Of a stretch of DNA of 64,000 nt, positions 33,835 to 42,281 are shown piece after piece (positions within the stretch are counted from its first letter, which is position 1; each line of letters begins with the position of its first letter). The notes under the pieces were generated by a model. It searched no databases. It saw nothing but the letters and a program-made list of their open reading frames with translations, and was not told the DNA's origin. The stretch is from an uncultured Chitinophagaceae bacterium (lineage in GTDB: Bacteria; Bacteroidota; Bacteroidia; Chitinophagales; Chitinophagaceae): positions 124,001-188,000 of the forward strand of contig CALMED010000006.1 of the NCBI GenBank assembly GCA_937862815.1. The letters are read 5' to 3'. The position numbers and the translations under genes were made by a program.

Positions 33835-34463
33835 GCCCAAATGGTTTTAAAGAGGTTGATTTCGAAATTCGGTTGAATTGTTGCCGGGAATTTGTTTACA
33901 CGGTCACGTATGAAAGCGGATACCAGCGGAGCGGAGAACGGTTTTTCTCTGGTACCGGGAATGCTACGCGGGTTCCGGTAATAGGATTCGCGGTTGGCGC
34001 GGAGACGGTTGTAAAACGCACCCTGGAAAGTGTTTGCGAGGGTAATTACCTCCGGTGTAATGCGGGTGGGGTTGGTTACAACCCGTGGGCCCAGGCTACG
34101 GGCGGTGTGATTAACAACGGCCACGGCGTCGAACTTTTTATGCACCAGGAAGTCGTAGATGAAATTTGCAATTACCTGGTTTTTGAACAGGTTACCATTC
34201 ATTACCTTTTCCCAGAAGTTGACCCGGTAGAATTCGGAGATGTGGTTGTCGAGCTGTATATTTTGAAACACCGTGTAACGGGGTATTGGCCGGTTACCAA
34301 AACGCTGACGTGCCAGCTGAAAAAGTACCGGCCATCCCTTCCAGGAAGGGAAAAATTTGTATGTGATACCAGCATAGGTATGGCCGGCGCTGGGGTCGAG
34401 CCAGTAGCCGCCCTCGAGCTCACGGGTATTTTGTTTGGCAATATGGAAACTTACCGAACTCAC
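33831..34463 (-). CDS. GH108-like N-acetylmuramidase (endolysin candidate)
   Basis: The 210-aa protein matches the glycoside hydrolase 108 pattern: an N-terminal helix ending with the catalytic Glu (Glu17 in RELEGGYWLDPSAGHTYAGIT), followed by FYRVNFWEKVMNGNLFKNQVIANFIYDFLVHK, as in phage muramidases and TtsA. It is the second peptidoglycan-cutting enzyme in the operon. The start is GTG, overlapping the upstream stop (GTGA). No signal peptide is seen, so export would need a holin or membrane proteins from the same operon. The N-terminal family match is good; the C-terminal peptidoglycan-binding part is divergent. Confidence 0.75.
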   Translation of the reverse strand: MSSVSFHIAKQNTRELEGGYWLDPSAGHTYAGITYKFFPSWKGWPVLFQLARQRFGNRPIPRYTVFQNIQLDNHISEFYRVNFWEKVMNGNLFKNQVIANFIYDFLVHKKFDAVAVVNHTARSLGPRVVTNPTRITPEVITLANTFQGAFYNRLRANRESYYRNPRSIPGTREKPFSAPLVSAFIRDRVNKFPATIQPNFEINLFKTIWA

Positions 34464-34951
34464 TTTTTTGTGACAAAGGATTTGAAAATGACCAGGCGAT
34501 TGTCTTTACCAATAGTTGGCGTTTCGGGTTCTTCCGGATCTTCGGGATCCTCGGGATCAACCGACGGCAATTCGAACCCGGCCCAGGGATCTACCGGATT
34601 ATCCCGGGTGTCGGGGATCCCGCCGTCGTCATACCGGTATTCTCCCGTATTGATACGGGGGCCTGTAATCCAGGAAGTATCGAACGGAACGGGTTGCGTA
34701 CCCACATCCGGAGCTTTAACCACCGGCACACTGATTTCGTCGAACTGAACATCAATATTGCTCCAGTCTTCCACTTCAGGGTTTTCCTCGGGTGAAGACC
34801 AGGACATGCCAGGGGTGAGTACAAAATTTCCGTTGATGGTAATGTTGGTATTGCCCTGGTTGTAGAGCATGAAGCTTTGGCAGCCCTGGGCATTCCATGT
34901 ACGTGAGTTTGTTAAAAGCTCCTGCAGTATTTCCCTACGGTAATTACCCAT
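34460..34951 (-). CDS. Late-operon protein with Pro/Asp/Glu repeat tail, possible virion structural protein
   Basis: The 163-aa protein has an N-terminal beta domain (FMLYNQGNTNITINGNFVLTPGMSW) and an acidic low-complexity stretch (VDPEDPEDPEEPETP) near residue 140. The beta part resembles surface adornment domains of phage proteins, but no family can be named. It overlaps the upstream gene by eight bases and the downstream GH108 gene by four. Confidence 0.55.
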   Translation of the reverse strand: MGNYRREILQELLTNSRTWNAQGCQSFMLYNQGNTNITINGNFVLTPGMSWSSPEENPEVEDWSNIDVQFDEISVPVVKAPDVGTQPVPFDTSWITGPRINTGEYRYDDGGIPDTRDNPVDPWAGFELPSVDPEDPEDPEEPETPTIGKDNRLVIFKSFVTKK

Positions 34952-36023
34952 TTTTTTGCGTTGATTTTGTGAATAACGTGGGGAGAATCTTCACAGATAA
35001 AACTGCCAGCGTACCCCAGATAAGAAGGCCTTTAGCTTCGTCAAAAATTGATTTTTGACCTGCAGCTGCAGTCTGTTGGTTTTCCCGGGTTAACGCTTCG
35101 TTATGCCTTTGCGCCTCATTAAAAACAGCATTACGACCCTGTTCCGTCAACAGGCCGGCTTTGTAGTCACGGTCTGCCTGCATCATAGCCTGGATATTCC
35201 GGTATTGGGAATTCAGGTTGTTTTTGTGGCGTACCGTGTCGTTTATGAGTTGGACGATACGGGTAATGGTATAAGCCTGCAGGCCCATGCCAGCAAGGCC
35301 TACAACTGCAACAACAACCAGTACCACGGGCGCGATACCGATGTAAGGGACACCCTGCAGCTGGGCGATGCTTGACTGCTGCAGCACAACCTTCATTTCG
35401 GCGGGAGTTGTACGTTTAAACTCATTGACCGTACTGTTGTGCTGGTTTACAGCTGCATTGAAACGAGCTGCCAGAGCGGGATGCAGATTGGATTTTAACG
35501 AAGCCAGGGCTTTTGCATTCCGGTTTGCCAGATCAGCAACTTCCTGCATGGCCACTTCCAGCTCCCCTAATCTTTGCAGACGCTGTGCGTCGGAGGGGTT
35601 GGAGGTATGCATGTACATAAACAGGCCTTCCGTGGAAATGTAATTGTACCAGTAAGCTTGGTTATTCCAGAAGAGCTGAACCACAAACCTTTTGTCTCTG
35701 AGGTAAGCAGCAGGATCCGCCGTAATGCTCATTTCGGTGAGGGTTGCCGGCAGCGGCTTTGCCGCCATTTTAGCCCCTGCAGAAACGTCCAGCAGGCTGG
35801 CATTCCGTCGCCCAAGTGCATCGGCCTGGGTGCGGTATACCACGAGGCGCTTATTTGCCGGAAACCGCGGGGGGAAGGTTACGCCCTTAACAGTGGTTCG
35901 GATACCAAACCAGATTTCACAACCCACGAGGTAGCGCTTTGTGTCGCGCCTTGATTGGAGCGACTGAATATAACTGCCGTAGCCTGCAGGCACAAAAGCA
36001 CCGGGGTTGATGAAAAGATTCAT
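34944..36023 (-). CDS. Late-operon membrane protein of unknown function
   Basis: The 359-aa protein has an N-terminal globular part (1-165, beta-rich, with WFGIRTTVKGVTFPPRF), a helical coiled region (170-230), a strong membrane helix (about 236-258, IGIAPVVLVVVAVVGLAGMG), a second helical stretch and a second membrane segment near the end (about 332-350, LLIWGTLAVLSVKILPTLF). There is no signal peptide. The layout (soluble head, two membrane spans) fits a virion-membrane or conduit protein; the assignment is inference. Confidence 0.55.
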   Translation of the reverse strand: MNLFINPGAFVPAGYGSYIQSLQSRRDTKRYLVGCEIWFGIRTTVKGVTFPPRFPANKRLVVYRTQADALGRRNASLLDVSAGAKMAAKPLPATLTEMSITADPAAYLRDKRFVVQLFWNNQAYWYNYISTEGLFMYMHTSNPSDAQRLQRLGELEVAMQEVADLANRNAKALASLKSNLHPALAARFNAAVNQHNSTVNEFKRTTPAEMKVVLQQSSIAQLQGVPYIGIAPVVLVVVAVVGLAGMGLQAYTITRIVQLINDTVRHKNNLNSQYRNIQAMMQADRDYKAGLLTEQGRNAVFNEAQRHNEALTRENQQTAAAGQKSIFDEAKGLLIWGTLAVLSVKILPTLFTKSTQKNG

Positions 36024-36024
36024 A

Positions 36025-36210
36025 TCAGAGTTTCAAAACTTTTTTACCAAGTGCCCATTGACTGGGCTTTTCTTCCCGTATTTCCGCCAGCTTTTCGAGC
36101 TGTCGTGGAAAATCGGGATTGTCTTTGCAAAGCCGGTCTACAGCCCGCATTATTCGCTCCCGGTCGTCTTCGGGCAGCCTTTCGAAGTGCAAAAGCAGCT
36201 GTGTACTCAT
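36025..36210 (-). CDS. Small charged helical protein, late operon
   Basis: This 61-aa protein (MSTQLLLHFERLPEDDRERIM ...) is highly charged and helical with no membrane segment and no known family. It overlaps the start region of its upstream neighbour by four bases (ATGA). Confidence 0.5.
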   Translation of the reverse strand: MSTQLLLHFERLPEDDRERIMRAVDRLCKDNPDFPRQLEKLAEIREEKPSQWALGKKVLKL

Positions 36211-37055
36211 ACTTGTGCCTCCTTGAGATAGGTTAAGCCCATTTCGTACATATCAGGGTCTTTCTGCTTTGTACGTGCCAGCAGCTCGAGCTCGGCAGCG
36301 AGTGCAGCCTGACGCTCCGGATTTTCTGCATCATCACCCAGGAGCGAACCGAGAGCCGCGGCGATACGCGACTGTGGATCCGCCGCCGGTTCACCGGTGC
36401 CGGCGATTGCTTCGGTCGACGATTCAGACACCGGAGCTCCGCTGGCTGGCCTGGCGCCGGGCAGGAGACCAATACCGGCCACGGTACGCAGAAAGTCTTT
36501 ACCCAGGCTGGAGTTCTTCAGCTGCGGCCAGAACATGGTACCAATGCTGAGAAGTCCGCCGTTGATGCCGGCTTCCTTTTCCGTGAGTTGCCGGCGGAGT
36601 TCTTTGTTTTCCGACTCGAGTTGTTTTTGCCGCTCAATGCGTTCTTTTTCCTCCTGCATTTTTTTGAACTTCAGCTCGATGGCCTGTTCAAAATTTTCGC
36701 TTGTCACTTCGCCTATACCATCGAGATAAAAGCTTTTTACAGTTGCACCGGTGGAGCCGATACCGGCAACACCGCTGACTTCGCGGGATTGAATTTCAAA
36801 AGAGCAGTCCACGTTGTTTTTTGTGGAGCCAGGCGTACGCATGGCGCGTAGATAATACGTGCCGGGCGAGAGCCGGTCGAGAGAGCGACGCAACAAATCC
36901 AGGCTGTCTTCCATGGATGGTGAGTCGCTGTCCTCGTTGAATTTTGCGATGAAATTGCCGGTTGAAGCTTTCTCCTTTGTTTCGTACAGTGACCAGTACG
37001 GTAGGCGCTGCTGCCGGACGATTTCGATTACATTTTCTTTACCGAGAATTGCCAT
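36207..37055 (-). CDS. Late-operon protein with coiled coil, unknown function
   Basis: The 282-aa protein has an N-terminal alpha/beta part (MAILGKENVIEIVRQQRLPYW, SPGTYYLRAMRTPGSTKN), a coiled coil (about 130-165, MQEEKERIERQKQLESENKEL) and a Gly/Ala-rich and helical C-terminal half. A moderately hydrophobic stretch (about 168-200) could be a membrane contact. It overlaps the small gene behind it. A scaffold or internal virion protein is possible, but there is no family evidence. Confidence 0.5.
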   Translation of the reverse strand: MAILGKENVIEIVRQQRLPYWSLYETKEKASTGNFIAKFNEDSDSPSMEDSLDLLRRSLDRLSPGTYYLRAMRTPGSTKNNVDCSFEIQSREVSGVAGIGSTGATVKSFYLDGIGEVTSENFEQAIELKFKKMQEEKERIERQKQLESENKELRRQLTEKEAGINGGLLSIGTMFWPQLKNSSLGKDFLRTVAGIGLLPGARPASGAPVSESSTEAIAGTGEPAADPQSRIAAALGSLLGDDAENPERQAALAAELELLARTKQKDPDMYEMGLTYLKEAQV

Positions 37056-37079
37056 TTGTCAGGTTGTTTGCGGGTTTGC

Positions 37080-37484
37080 TTACACTACATCTTCGTAGAA
37101 GATGGTAATGAGAAACGCCATGTCGGTGGTGAGGCCGGTACGGTCGTTGATTTCGATAAAGGATTTGCGGAGATCCATTTCCAGGCGGTCGAGCTCTTCG
37201 CGGAAGATTTTACTGTTATTGAAGAAGCTTTCGAGCGGGATCCGTTTAAGGAACGATTTGCTGTTGCGGTCATTGATGGTGAGAAACGCACGTTTCTGCA
37301 CCGCATCAGGAACAACAGTTTTGCCGGTGAACGTTTTGCTCACAGCTTCCGTATGCACCTCGATGCCGGTAATACGGATACGATCAAGCGTTGTTTCGTT
37401 ATCCGTAAAATGGAAGGTATTTGCATTAACGTTGCTAACGGGCACTTCTACAGTCGCGCTGCGTTTAACGGGAAATTTTTGCAT
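37080..37484 (-). CDS. Late-operon beta-rich protein, possible capsid or vertex protein
   Basis: This 134-aa protein is predicted mostly beta in the first 100 residues (VEVPVSNVNANTFHFTDNETTLDRIRITGIEVHTEAV, KRAFLTINDRNSKSFLKRIPL) and helical at the end. Its size and composition would suit a single-jelly-roll vertex protein, but that is conjecture. It is separated from the 285-aa gene upstream by a strong hairpin. Confidence 0.45.
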   Translation of the reverse strand: MQKFPVKRSATVEVPVSNVNANTFHFTDNETTLDRIRITGIEVHTEAVSKTFTGKTVVPDAVQKRAFLTINDRNSKSFLKRIPLESFFNNSKIFREELDRLEMDLRKSFIEINDRTGLTTDMAFLITIFYEDVV

Positions 37485-37507
37485 GCTACAATTTTTTGCT
37501 TTTAATG

Positions 37508-37540
37508 AAAGAGCCTCCTCCTGCTGGAGGAGGACTCTTT
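37508..37540 (-). terminator. Strong stem-loop after the 285-aa candidate capsid gene
   Basis: A long GC-rich stem, CCTCCTCC/GGAGGAGG, extended by outer pairs (AAAGAG/CTCTTT with one offset), lies 40 bp after the stop at 37579. The tail (CTTTCATT on the minus strand) is weakly T-rich. It may be a partial terminator or a 3' mRNA-stabilising hairpin that sets higher expression of the gene before it. Confidence 0.6.
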
Positions 37541-37578
37541 ACGATTGCAAACCCTGCCTGACGGGGCAGTGTGTGCTG

Positions 37579-38436
37579 TTAACGGGTTTGTGCACCGGTA
37601 GCCAGCAGACCGGAGAAGTACAGCACTGCACGGTGGGTGAATCCTTCCGTGGAGCTGGTACCGCCCGCCCAACCAGCATAGCTGGTGAAATCGATTTCGA
37701 TTTCATTGGTACCGTTACCGTTCAGAATGAGCTGGGGCGTCAGGTCAATGAGACCCGATTTTTTACCACTGAACTGGTCGAAGTTGGACGCGCCCGACTG
37801 CTGGGTTTCGGGGATGTCCAGGAAGCGGTGCAGATCCAGGGCAACGAATTTGTCTTCGCGGCCGATGTTGACTTTGAGCACACCACTTTCGTACAGACCC
37901 ATGAGGTCAGCGGCAGCAGCGGCACCAAAAATGGTGATGTTGGGGTAGCTCTGCAGCTTACCATTGGTCTTGTTGTTGGCGGTGTCCTGCTTAAGCAGGA
38001 AGAAACCCATTTTGGTGGCGATAAAATCGTCGTTACGATCCAGCCGGCGTTCCGTGGGGTAAACGGTAGTTGCGTCCCCGGTAAACGTGGGGAAACGCAG
38101 TTTCGTCGCATTGTTTACAACGGGCGCTTCCAGGCGCAGGAAGGATGGAGTGAGCTTGCGACCCGCGAATTCAGCGCGGTTGCGGTTGTGCTCGAGCACG
38201 GCGCGGTCGCGCTCGGTGGTGATTACCTGGATGTTGGTTTCCCCGCTGCTCATGCTGCCGGTAGAGCCTACGTAAGCGCCCAAAATACCGCTTTGAGCAG
38301 GTACCAGTTTACCCACCATGATGATGCCACCTGCAACCAGTACGGCTACAAAGGGGGTTGCTCCCAGGGCGGTAAAGGCAGAAGCCAGCGCCAGGAGTAC
38401 GAAAAACAGAGTCAAAACACTTTTTACGATTTTCAT
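37579..38436 (-). CDS. Candidate major virion protein with hydrophobic N-terminus
   Basis: The 285-aa protein begins with two hydrophobic segments (about 5-26 and 28-46, FVAVLVAGGIIMVGKL), then a beta-rich body (TKLRFPTFTGDATTVYP, ATKMGFFLLKQDTANNK, LIDLTPQLILNGNGTNEIEIDFTSYAGW). No family is recognised. It is followed by a strong stem-loop, as often seen for highly expressed capsid genes. Its length is near that of short double-jelly-roll capsid proteins such as that of phage PM2 (about 270 aa). The capsid call is a hypothesis. Confidence 0.4.
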   Translation of the reverse strand: MKIVKSVLTLFFVLLALASAFTALGATPFVAVLVAGGIIMVGKLVPAQSGILGAYVGSTGSMSSGETNIQVITTERDRAVLEHNRNRAEFAGRKLTPSFLRLEAPVVNNATKLRFPTFTGDATTVYPTERRLDRNDDFIATKMGFFLLKQDTANNKTNGKLQSYPNITIFGAAAAADLMGLYESGVLKVNIGREDKFVALDLHRFLDIPETQQSGASNFDQFSGKKSGLIDLTPQLILNGNGTNEIEIDFTSYAGWAGGTSSTEGFTHRAVLYFSGLLATGAQTR

Positions 38437-38501
38437 TTGAAAAAACTTTCGATGAAAGAATAGAAATTGAGGTTACACGAACGACACCGGGCGGACAGGC
38501 T

Positions 38502-38885
38502 TTAGTCCTGGCCGCTGAGGTTGGATTCGCTGGCGGCACCATCGGCGCCAACACCGTTGAGATTGTCCTCGTAGGCGCCGGGGTATTCGGCATCGCCGAT
38601 ACCGGGCAGGTTGAGGGCTTTGGCGAGCTGTACAGCACCCTGGGCCATCATACCATCGCCAACGGACTCTACAAACTGCCCCTGTTTTTTACCACCGCCA
38701 ACGAGGGCAGGCAGTACGGCACCGGCTACGATTTGCAGGCCGGCCACCATCATGGGAGTTGCTTTGCCGTTGCTCATTTTGGTTGCCTGCGTGGCAACAA
38801 AATTGCTGGCCATGGAACCTACCACCAGTCCGGGAGCTTTGTCAATGGCCCGGCTAATGATTTTTTGGAAATTGATTTTTGCCAT
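38502..38885 (-). CDS. Small membrane protein, late operon
   Basis: The 127-aa protein has two hydrophobic Gly/Ala-rich segments (about 13-27 and 44-62, MMVAGLQIVAGAVLPALVGG) and an acidic, soluble C-terminus (AYEDNLNGVGADGAASESNLSGQD). There is no signal peptide. It may be a virion-membrane protein. No family is known to me. Confidence 0.55.
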   Translation of the reverse strand: MAKINFQKIISRAIDKAPGLVVGSMASNFVATQATKMSNGKATPMMVAGLQIVAGAVLPALVGGGKKQGQFVESVGDGMMAQGAVQLAKALNLPGIGDAEYPGAYEDNLNGVGADGAASESNLSGQD

Positions 38886-38961
38886 TTTTTAGAGAATTCG
38901 TGAATGAAAATGAATACTTACGGTTGAGAACCACTTCAACAACCCTCCACCGTTTGAAGGG

Positions 38962-39147
38962 TTATTTGCGGCGCCGGCTCTTGCCGCCGATGCGCTTCAG
39001 CTGCGTCTTCAGTTTTTCGAGCGTACGTTTTTTCTGCGCAGCACGTTTGGCTTCGCTTTCTTTACGCTTGATGGACTGAATTTTTTTCCGGGTACTTTGA
39101 ATCTGGCGATCAATTGCGCCCAGTCCGGAAACTTTTCTTTTGGCCAT
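38962..39147 (-). CDS. Very basic coiled-coil protein, possible DNA-condensing protein
   Basis: The 61-aa protein is about 40 percent Lys/Arg, starting MAKRKVSGLGAIDRQI and ending GGKSRRRK. A small arginine- and lysine-rich protein next to virion genes could bind DNA in the particle; this is inferred only from composition. Confidence 0.55.
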   Translation of the reverse strand: MAKRKVSGLGAIDRQIQSTRKKIQSIKRKESEAKRAAQKKRTLEKLKTQLKRIGGKSRRRK

Positions 39148-39188
39148 TTTTTACTGTTTTGGTGAAGGAATTGGTTGAAAATTTTTGG

Positions 39189-41012
39189 TTAACACTGGCA
39201 GAAACCTGTGCTGCCGCCACCTGTTTGCCGCATTTGCTGCGGCGTCCAGGCCTGGCCACCGGATTTTATTTGAAAGCCCAGGTCGCGCCCTTCGTTATAG
39301 TCGATGGCCTCGGGGCCTTCGAAAATTTCGTAGGTGAGCTCCTGTGCCTGTGAATGATTGAGGAAAGGCAGCTGCTGTTTTATACGCTGCTCAACTTTGT
39401 CGAGCGCCTGGCTGGTTACCGGCACATTTTTAAGGCCCTCATAGATTTGCAGGGCTACGTCTTTGACTTTGTTGTTTTGGGCAGGCGGTAAGGACTGGAA
39501 CGAAGGATCCATGTCCTGCAGCTGGTACAGATTGGCGAAGTCGCGCTCGATGTCCGGCATGTCATCGGCCGTAAAAGCTTCTTCGGGCTTTTTCTTTTGG
39601 AATACGGTTGCGATTGTATTAATCAACCAGACAACAGCAGAGATGGCGGACTCAATTACACCAATCTGACTGCCCACCCCGGGGGCAGATTGGTAAAACC
39701 CGGTACCCAGCGTTCGGTCACTGGCCGGATTTACGGGAAGGTTGGTGAGACGTTTACCCGCTTTACGCCGGTTAACGGCATTTAAAGCCCGCTGGCGCTT
39801 GATTGCAAGCCTTTCGGCGGTTGATTTGTAGGAACGCCGCAGCAGCTCTTTATTGGCCCCTGCGATGCCGCTGACGCGCTTATTGAGGCGTTCCTGCAGG
39901 TAAGCTTCGGGGCTTTTCCCGAAACGTTTGGTGAGGTTGTTGCGGATGATGGCCATAAAATGGTCTTCTTTCATACCAATGCCATTCACGATGAACTTTT
40001 TTAAACGCTCCTGCTTTGCTTTTTTGCGGGCAACCATGTCGGGGAGCTGGGCGCCGGCCGGTGTAAAGAGGTACAGGAAAGTGGGTGCAGCTTTGGGGAG
40101 GTAAATTTCCAGGGCACCTTTTGCAGCCAGGCGGGCCGGAGCTGTTACCACTTTGGCAACTGTCGTACCTGCCTTTTTAAGCCCCTGTCCTACTTTTTGC
40201 AGCAACTTACCCGCGGCAGTTTTTTTCTTAACGGCCTTGGCTTTGCCAATGATTGACTGAGCCATCCCAATGATGGCGTCGGGGTTGTCGATATTGGAGA
40301 TGGCCTCGTTGATGACACTCAGTTGTGCATCGTAGCGGGCTGTGTAGGGGCTGCCTATGCGGGCGGCATTCATTTTATCAATTTCAGCCCGCTGGCGTGC
40401 CAGGTACAATTCCATTTCCCCTTCCTTCATGGAATAGTAGTCTTTGGGTAGCTGAAGGGTACCTGGTACGTGTGCTGTACCGTTTGCGGCACCGAGGTAA
40501 GAAATTTTTGCCATCAGAACATCTTTTTTGTGCGCATAGCGCTTTTCTGTATTGAAAGGGCCTTTCCAGACCGCATCAAGAATAATAGGTGCACCATTTT
40601 TTTGCGGCACAAACACATACACGTGCGTAGGTGTGGGATCTTCCGCCCGGTAACTGGTAAACCGGTAGCCGTAGGGGATCCCCAGGTTGCGCAGGCAGGA
40701 GGCAATGAAAAGACTGAAGCTTTTGCAATCGCCCTGCCGGTCGGCCCAGAGACGGCCGGGGCTTTTGATCCATTGGTAGCCGGGTTCATCAATTTTGTAC
40801 GGGATTTGTGTTTTCACGAACTCGTACACATTCCGGCAGGTTTCAATGAGCGTGGCACCTTTAAGCGTTGGTGCAAACTTTTTGGTAAAGGCAGCGGCTT
40901 TGCTGTCTGCCTCCAGGAGAACATCGATGATGTCCTGGGTATTACCGTCGCGGTGTTTCAGGTCGTTTTCGCCGGTTGCCGGCAGTATAAGGTCGGTGCG
41001 GTACCGCTTCAT
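39189..41012 (-). CDS. Transglutaminase-like cysteine protease/transferase domain protein
   Basis: The 607-aa protein has an N-terminal transglutaminase-core domain with an intact triad: Cys96 (WADRQGDCKSFSLFIAS), His130 (TPTHVYVFVP) and Asp146 (IILDAVW). The middle is Lys/Ala-rich and helical (about 255-320), followed by basic helical regions and a hydrophobic stretch near 465-485 (IGVIESAISAVVWLINTI). The C-terminus is soluble. The enzyme may cleave or cross-link proteins, for example in virion maturation. It overlaps its upstream gene by four bases (ATGA). It is the longest protein of the late operon apart from the fibre. Confidence 0.75.
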   Translation of the reverse strand: MKRYRTDLILPATGENDLKHRDGNTQDIIDVLLEADSKAAAFTKKFAPTLKGATLIETCRNVYEFVKTQIPYKIDEPGYQWIKSPGRLWADRQGDCKSFSLFIASCLRNLGIPYGYRFTSYRAEDPTPTHVYVFVPQKNGAPIILDAVWKGPFNTEKRYAHKKDVLMAKISYLGAANGTAHVPGTLQLPKDYYSMKEGEMELYLARQRAEIDKMNAARIGSPYTARYDAQLSVINEAISNIDNPDAIIGMAQSIIGKAKAVKKKTAAGKLLQKVGQGLKKAGTTVAKVVTAPARLAAKGALEIYLPKAAPTFLYLFTPAGAQLPDMVARKKAKQERLKKFIVNGIGMKEDHFMAIIRNNLTKRFGKSPEAYLQERLNKRVSGIAGANKELLRRSYKSTAERLAIKRQRALNAVNRRKAGKRLTNLPVNPASDRTLGTGFYQSAPGVGSQIGVIESAISAVVWLINTIATVFQKKKPEEAFTADDMPDIERDFANLYQLQDMDPSFQSLPPAQNNKVKDVALQIYEGLKNVPVTSQALDKVEQRIKQQLPFLNHSQAQELTYEIFEGPEAIDYNEGRDLGFQIKSGGQAWTPQQMRQTGGGSTGFCQC

Positions 41013-41296
41013 TTACCAGCTTTCTTTTTACCATTTACGGCCTTTTTAGTTGCCGCTTTACTCACAGGTACGGGTGCGGGCACATCTTCCGGTAAAATTT
41101 GTGCATGGTTGTGGCTGTCGCTGCATTGGCGCTGGAAGCAAGCCAACAGGTCGGGGTGATTGGCCACGGGCCAGCTCCCGGACTTAAAGCCGGTACGCGG
41201 TTTATGAACATAGAAACCGCCGGCGTCTTTACAGATAAAAACGATGCGGTTTTTGGGATCATGCCCTTCCTGAACCGGTTCGAACAATTTATTCAT
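41009..41296 (-). CDS. Small late-operon protein, unknown
   Basis: The 95-aa protein (MNKLFEPVQEGHDPKNRIVFICKD ...) has an N-terminal alpha/beta part and a Lys-rich tail (AATKKAVNGKKKAGK). It has no known family. The ATG at 41296 is preferred to an upstream TTG. It overlaps the transglutaminase-like gene by four bases. Confidence 0.5.
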   Translation of the reverse strand: MNKLFEPVQEGHDPKNRIVFICKDAGGFYVHKPRTGFKSGSWPVANHPDLLACFQRQCSDSHNHAQILPEDVPAPVPVSKAATKKAVNGKKKAGK

Positions 41297-41305
41297 GGTT
41301 GACAA

Positions 41306-41764
41306 TTAAACTACGTTTGCCAGGTCATAGCTGTACTTCAAAGGAAGATCGCTCACATTTGTCCGGAGAATACCGTTAATGTCAATAATGGTACCGGGTC
41401 TTTTTTGAAGAAAAAGCTGGAAAACATTGAGCAGCTGCACACGTGTGCGCAATGCTACCGTGGTATTTTCCTGACCTTTAATGCTGATAGGTTGTGTGCT
41501 TTGGAAGCTACCAACAACCTGATTTTTATAACGAACCTGGCCGGCAACACTCTGGAGAGGGATACTGGCCCGGTTGGGATTGAATACATTGAGGTTGAAA
41601 TGGATTTCCGGGGTAAGCCCACTCCATCGGAGTGCAATGCTGCGGGGAGGAATTGAATATTCAAGCAGGCCCAGGCTTTGCCGCACCATAAAAGTGCGCC
41701 AACCCAACCATGCAAGCCCACCGATTACAAGACCTTTTACAACACCACTTTTAGCCATTGCCAT
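41306..41764 (-). CDS. LEA-type-2-like membrane-anchored protein
   Basis: The 152-aa protein has an N-terminal membrane helix (about 8-24, VVKGLVIGGLAWLGWRTF) and then a single beta-sandwich resembling the LEA2/WHy domain: EIHFNLNVFNPNRASIPLQSVAGQVRYKNQVVGSF. In bacteria this domain is usually periplasmic. In the late operon it is plausibly a virion-membrane protein facing outside. The overlap with the upstream gene is 14 bp. Confidence 0.6.
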   Translation of the reverse strand: MAMAKSGVVKGLVIGGLAWLGWRTFMVRQSLGLLEYSIPPRSIALRWSGLTPEIHFNLNVFNPNRASIPLQSVAGQVRYKNQVVGSFQSTQPISIKGQENTTVALRTRVQLLNVFQLFLQKRPGTIIDINGILRTNVSDLPLKYSYDLANVV

Positions 41765-41969
41765 CCTCCTTTTTGTCCAGTTTCTTTTTGAGATAGGCGA
41801 AGCCCAGTTTTACACCCTCACCAATAAGGCCACCAATCAAACTGAATGCAGCAACTTCCACAAGCTGACTTACAAGCGGATTAGCTGCCTGCAGGAGGAT
41901 AGGTTCTGTAATCCACGCGAATAAACTACCGCCAATTCCACCCACTACCGGGGCCTTATCCTTTGCCAT
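41751..41969 (-). CDS. Small membrane protein, first region of the late operon
   Basis: The 72-aa product (MAKDKAPVVGGIGGSLFAWI ...) has two hydrophobic segments and a charged Lys/Glu tail (YLKKKLDKKEDGNG), a layout seen in holins and in small virion-membrane proteins. No family call can be made. The ATG at 41969 was chosen over one five codons upstream because it begins a better membrane-protein start. Confidence 0.5.
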   Translation of the reverse strand: MAKDKAPVVGGIGGSLFAWITEPILLQAANPLVSQLVEVAAFSLIGGLIGEGVKLGFAYLKKKLDKKEDGNG

Positions 41970-42044
41970 ACAAAGTGCAAGCATAGAAAAAGGCCCGCCA
42001 GGGCCTGAAAAGAATGAATAGAATGAATGATTTGAAACAAAATG

Positions 42045-42281
42045 CTAGTACAACCGGTGTACAAATACCTGCCCTTCTGGCTTTTTGTAGCTAAAAAGTC
42101 GCTGGCTGCCGTTACGCCCTGAAACAATTATGTACAGGTACCAGTACCAGGCCTGCCACCAGTAAAACAGATTACGATCATCCAGCCTGTGGCTGTATTT
42201 GAAAGCACCGTTTTTACGGTACAGGAAAAACCGGTTACTCAAAACACGCTTTTGAATTACCAAAACATACTTGCGCTTCAT
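42045..42281 (-). CDS. Small aromatic basic protein, unknown
   Basis: The 78-aa product (MKRKYVLVIQKRVLSNRFFLYRKN ...) is very rich in Tyr, Trp and Arg, with WWQAWYWYLYIIVSGRNGSQRLFSY. It is probably a small beta protein. It overlaps the HTH gene upstream by four bases. No family is known. Confidence 0.45.
   Translation of the reverse strand: MKRKYVLVIQKRVLSNRFFLYRKNGAFKYSHRLDDRNLFYWWQAWYWYLYIIVSGRNGSQRLFSYKKPEGQVFVHRLY

Noticed and set aside
34528..34570. Short tandem DNA repeats (GGATC-like) as a regulatory site
   Set aside because: They lie within a gene and encode its acidic Pro-Glu-Asp stretch, so they are explained by the protein.
37102..38463. 453-aa plus-strand frame opposite the candidate capsid region
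   Set aside because: It spans two minus-strand genes and a stem-loop and has no domain; all neighbours in the operon are on the minus strand.
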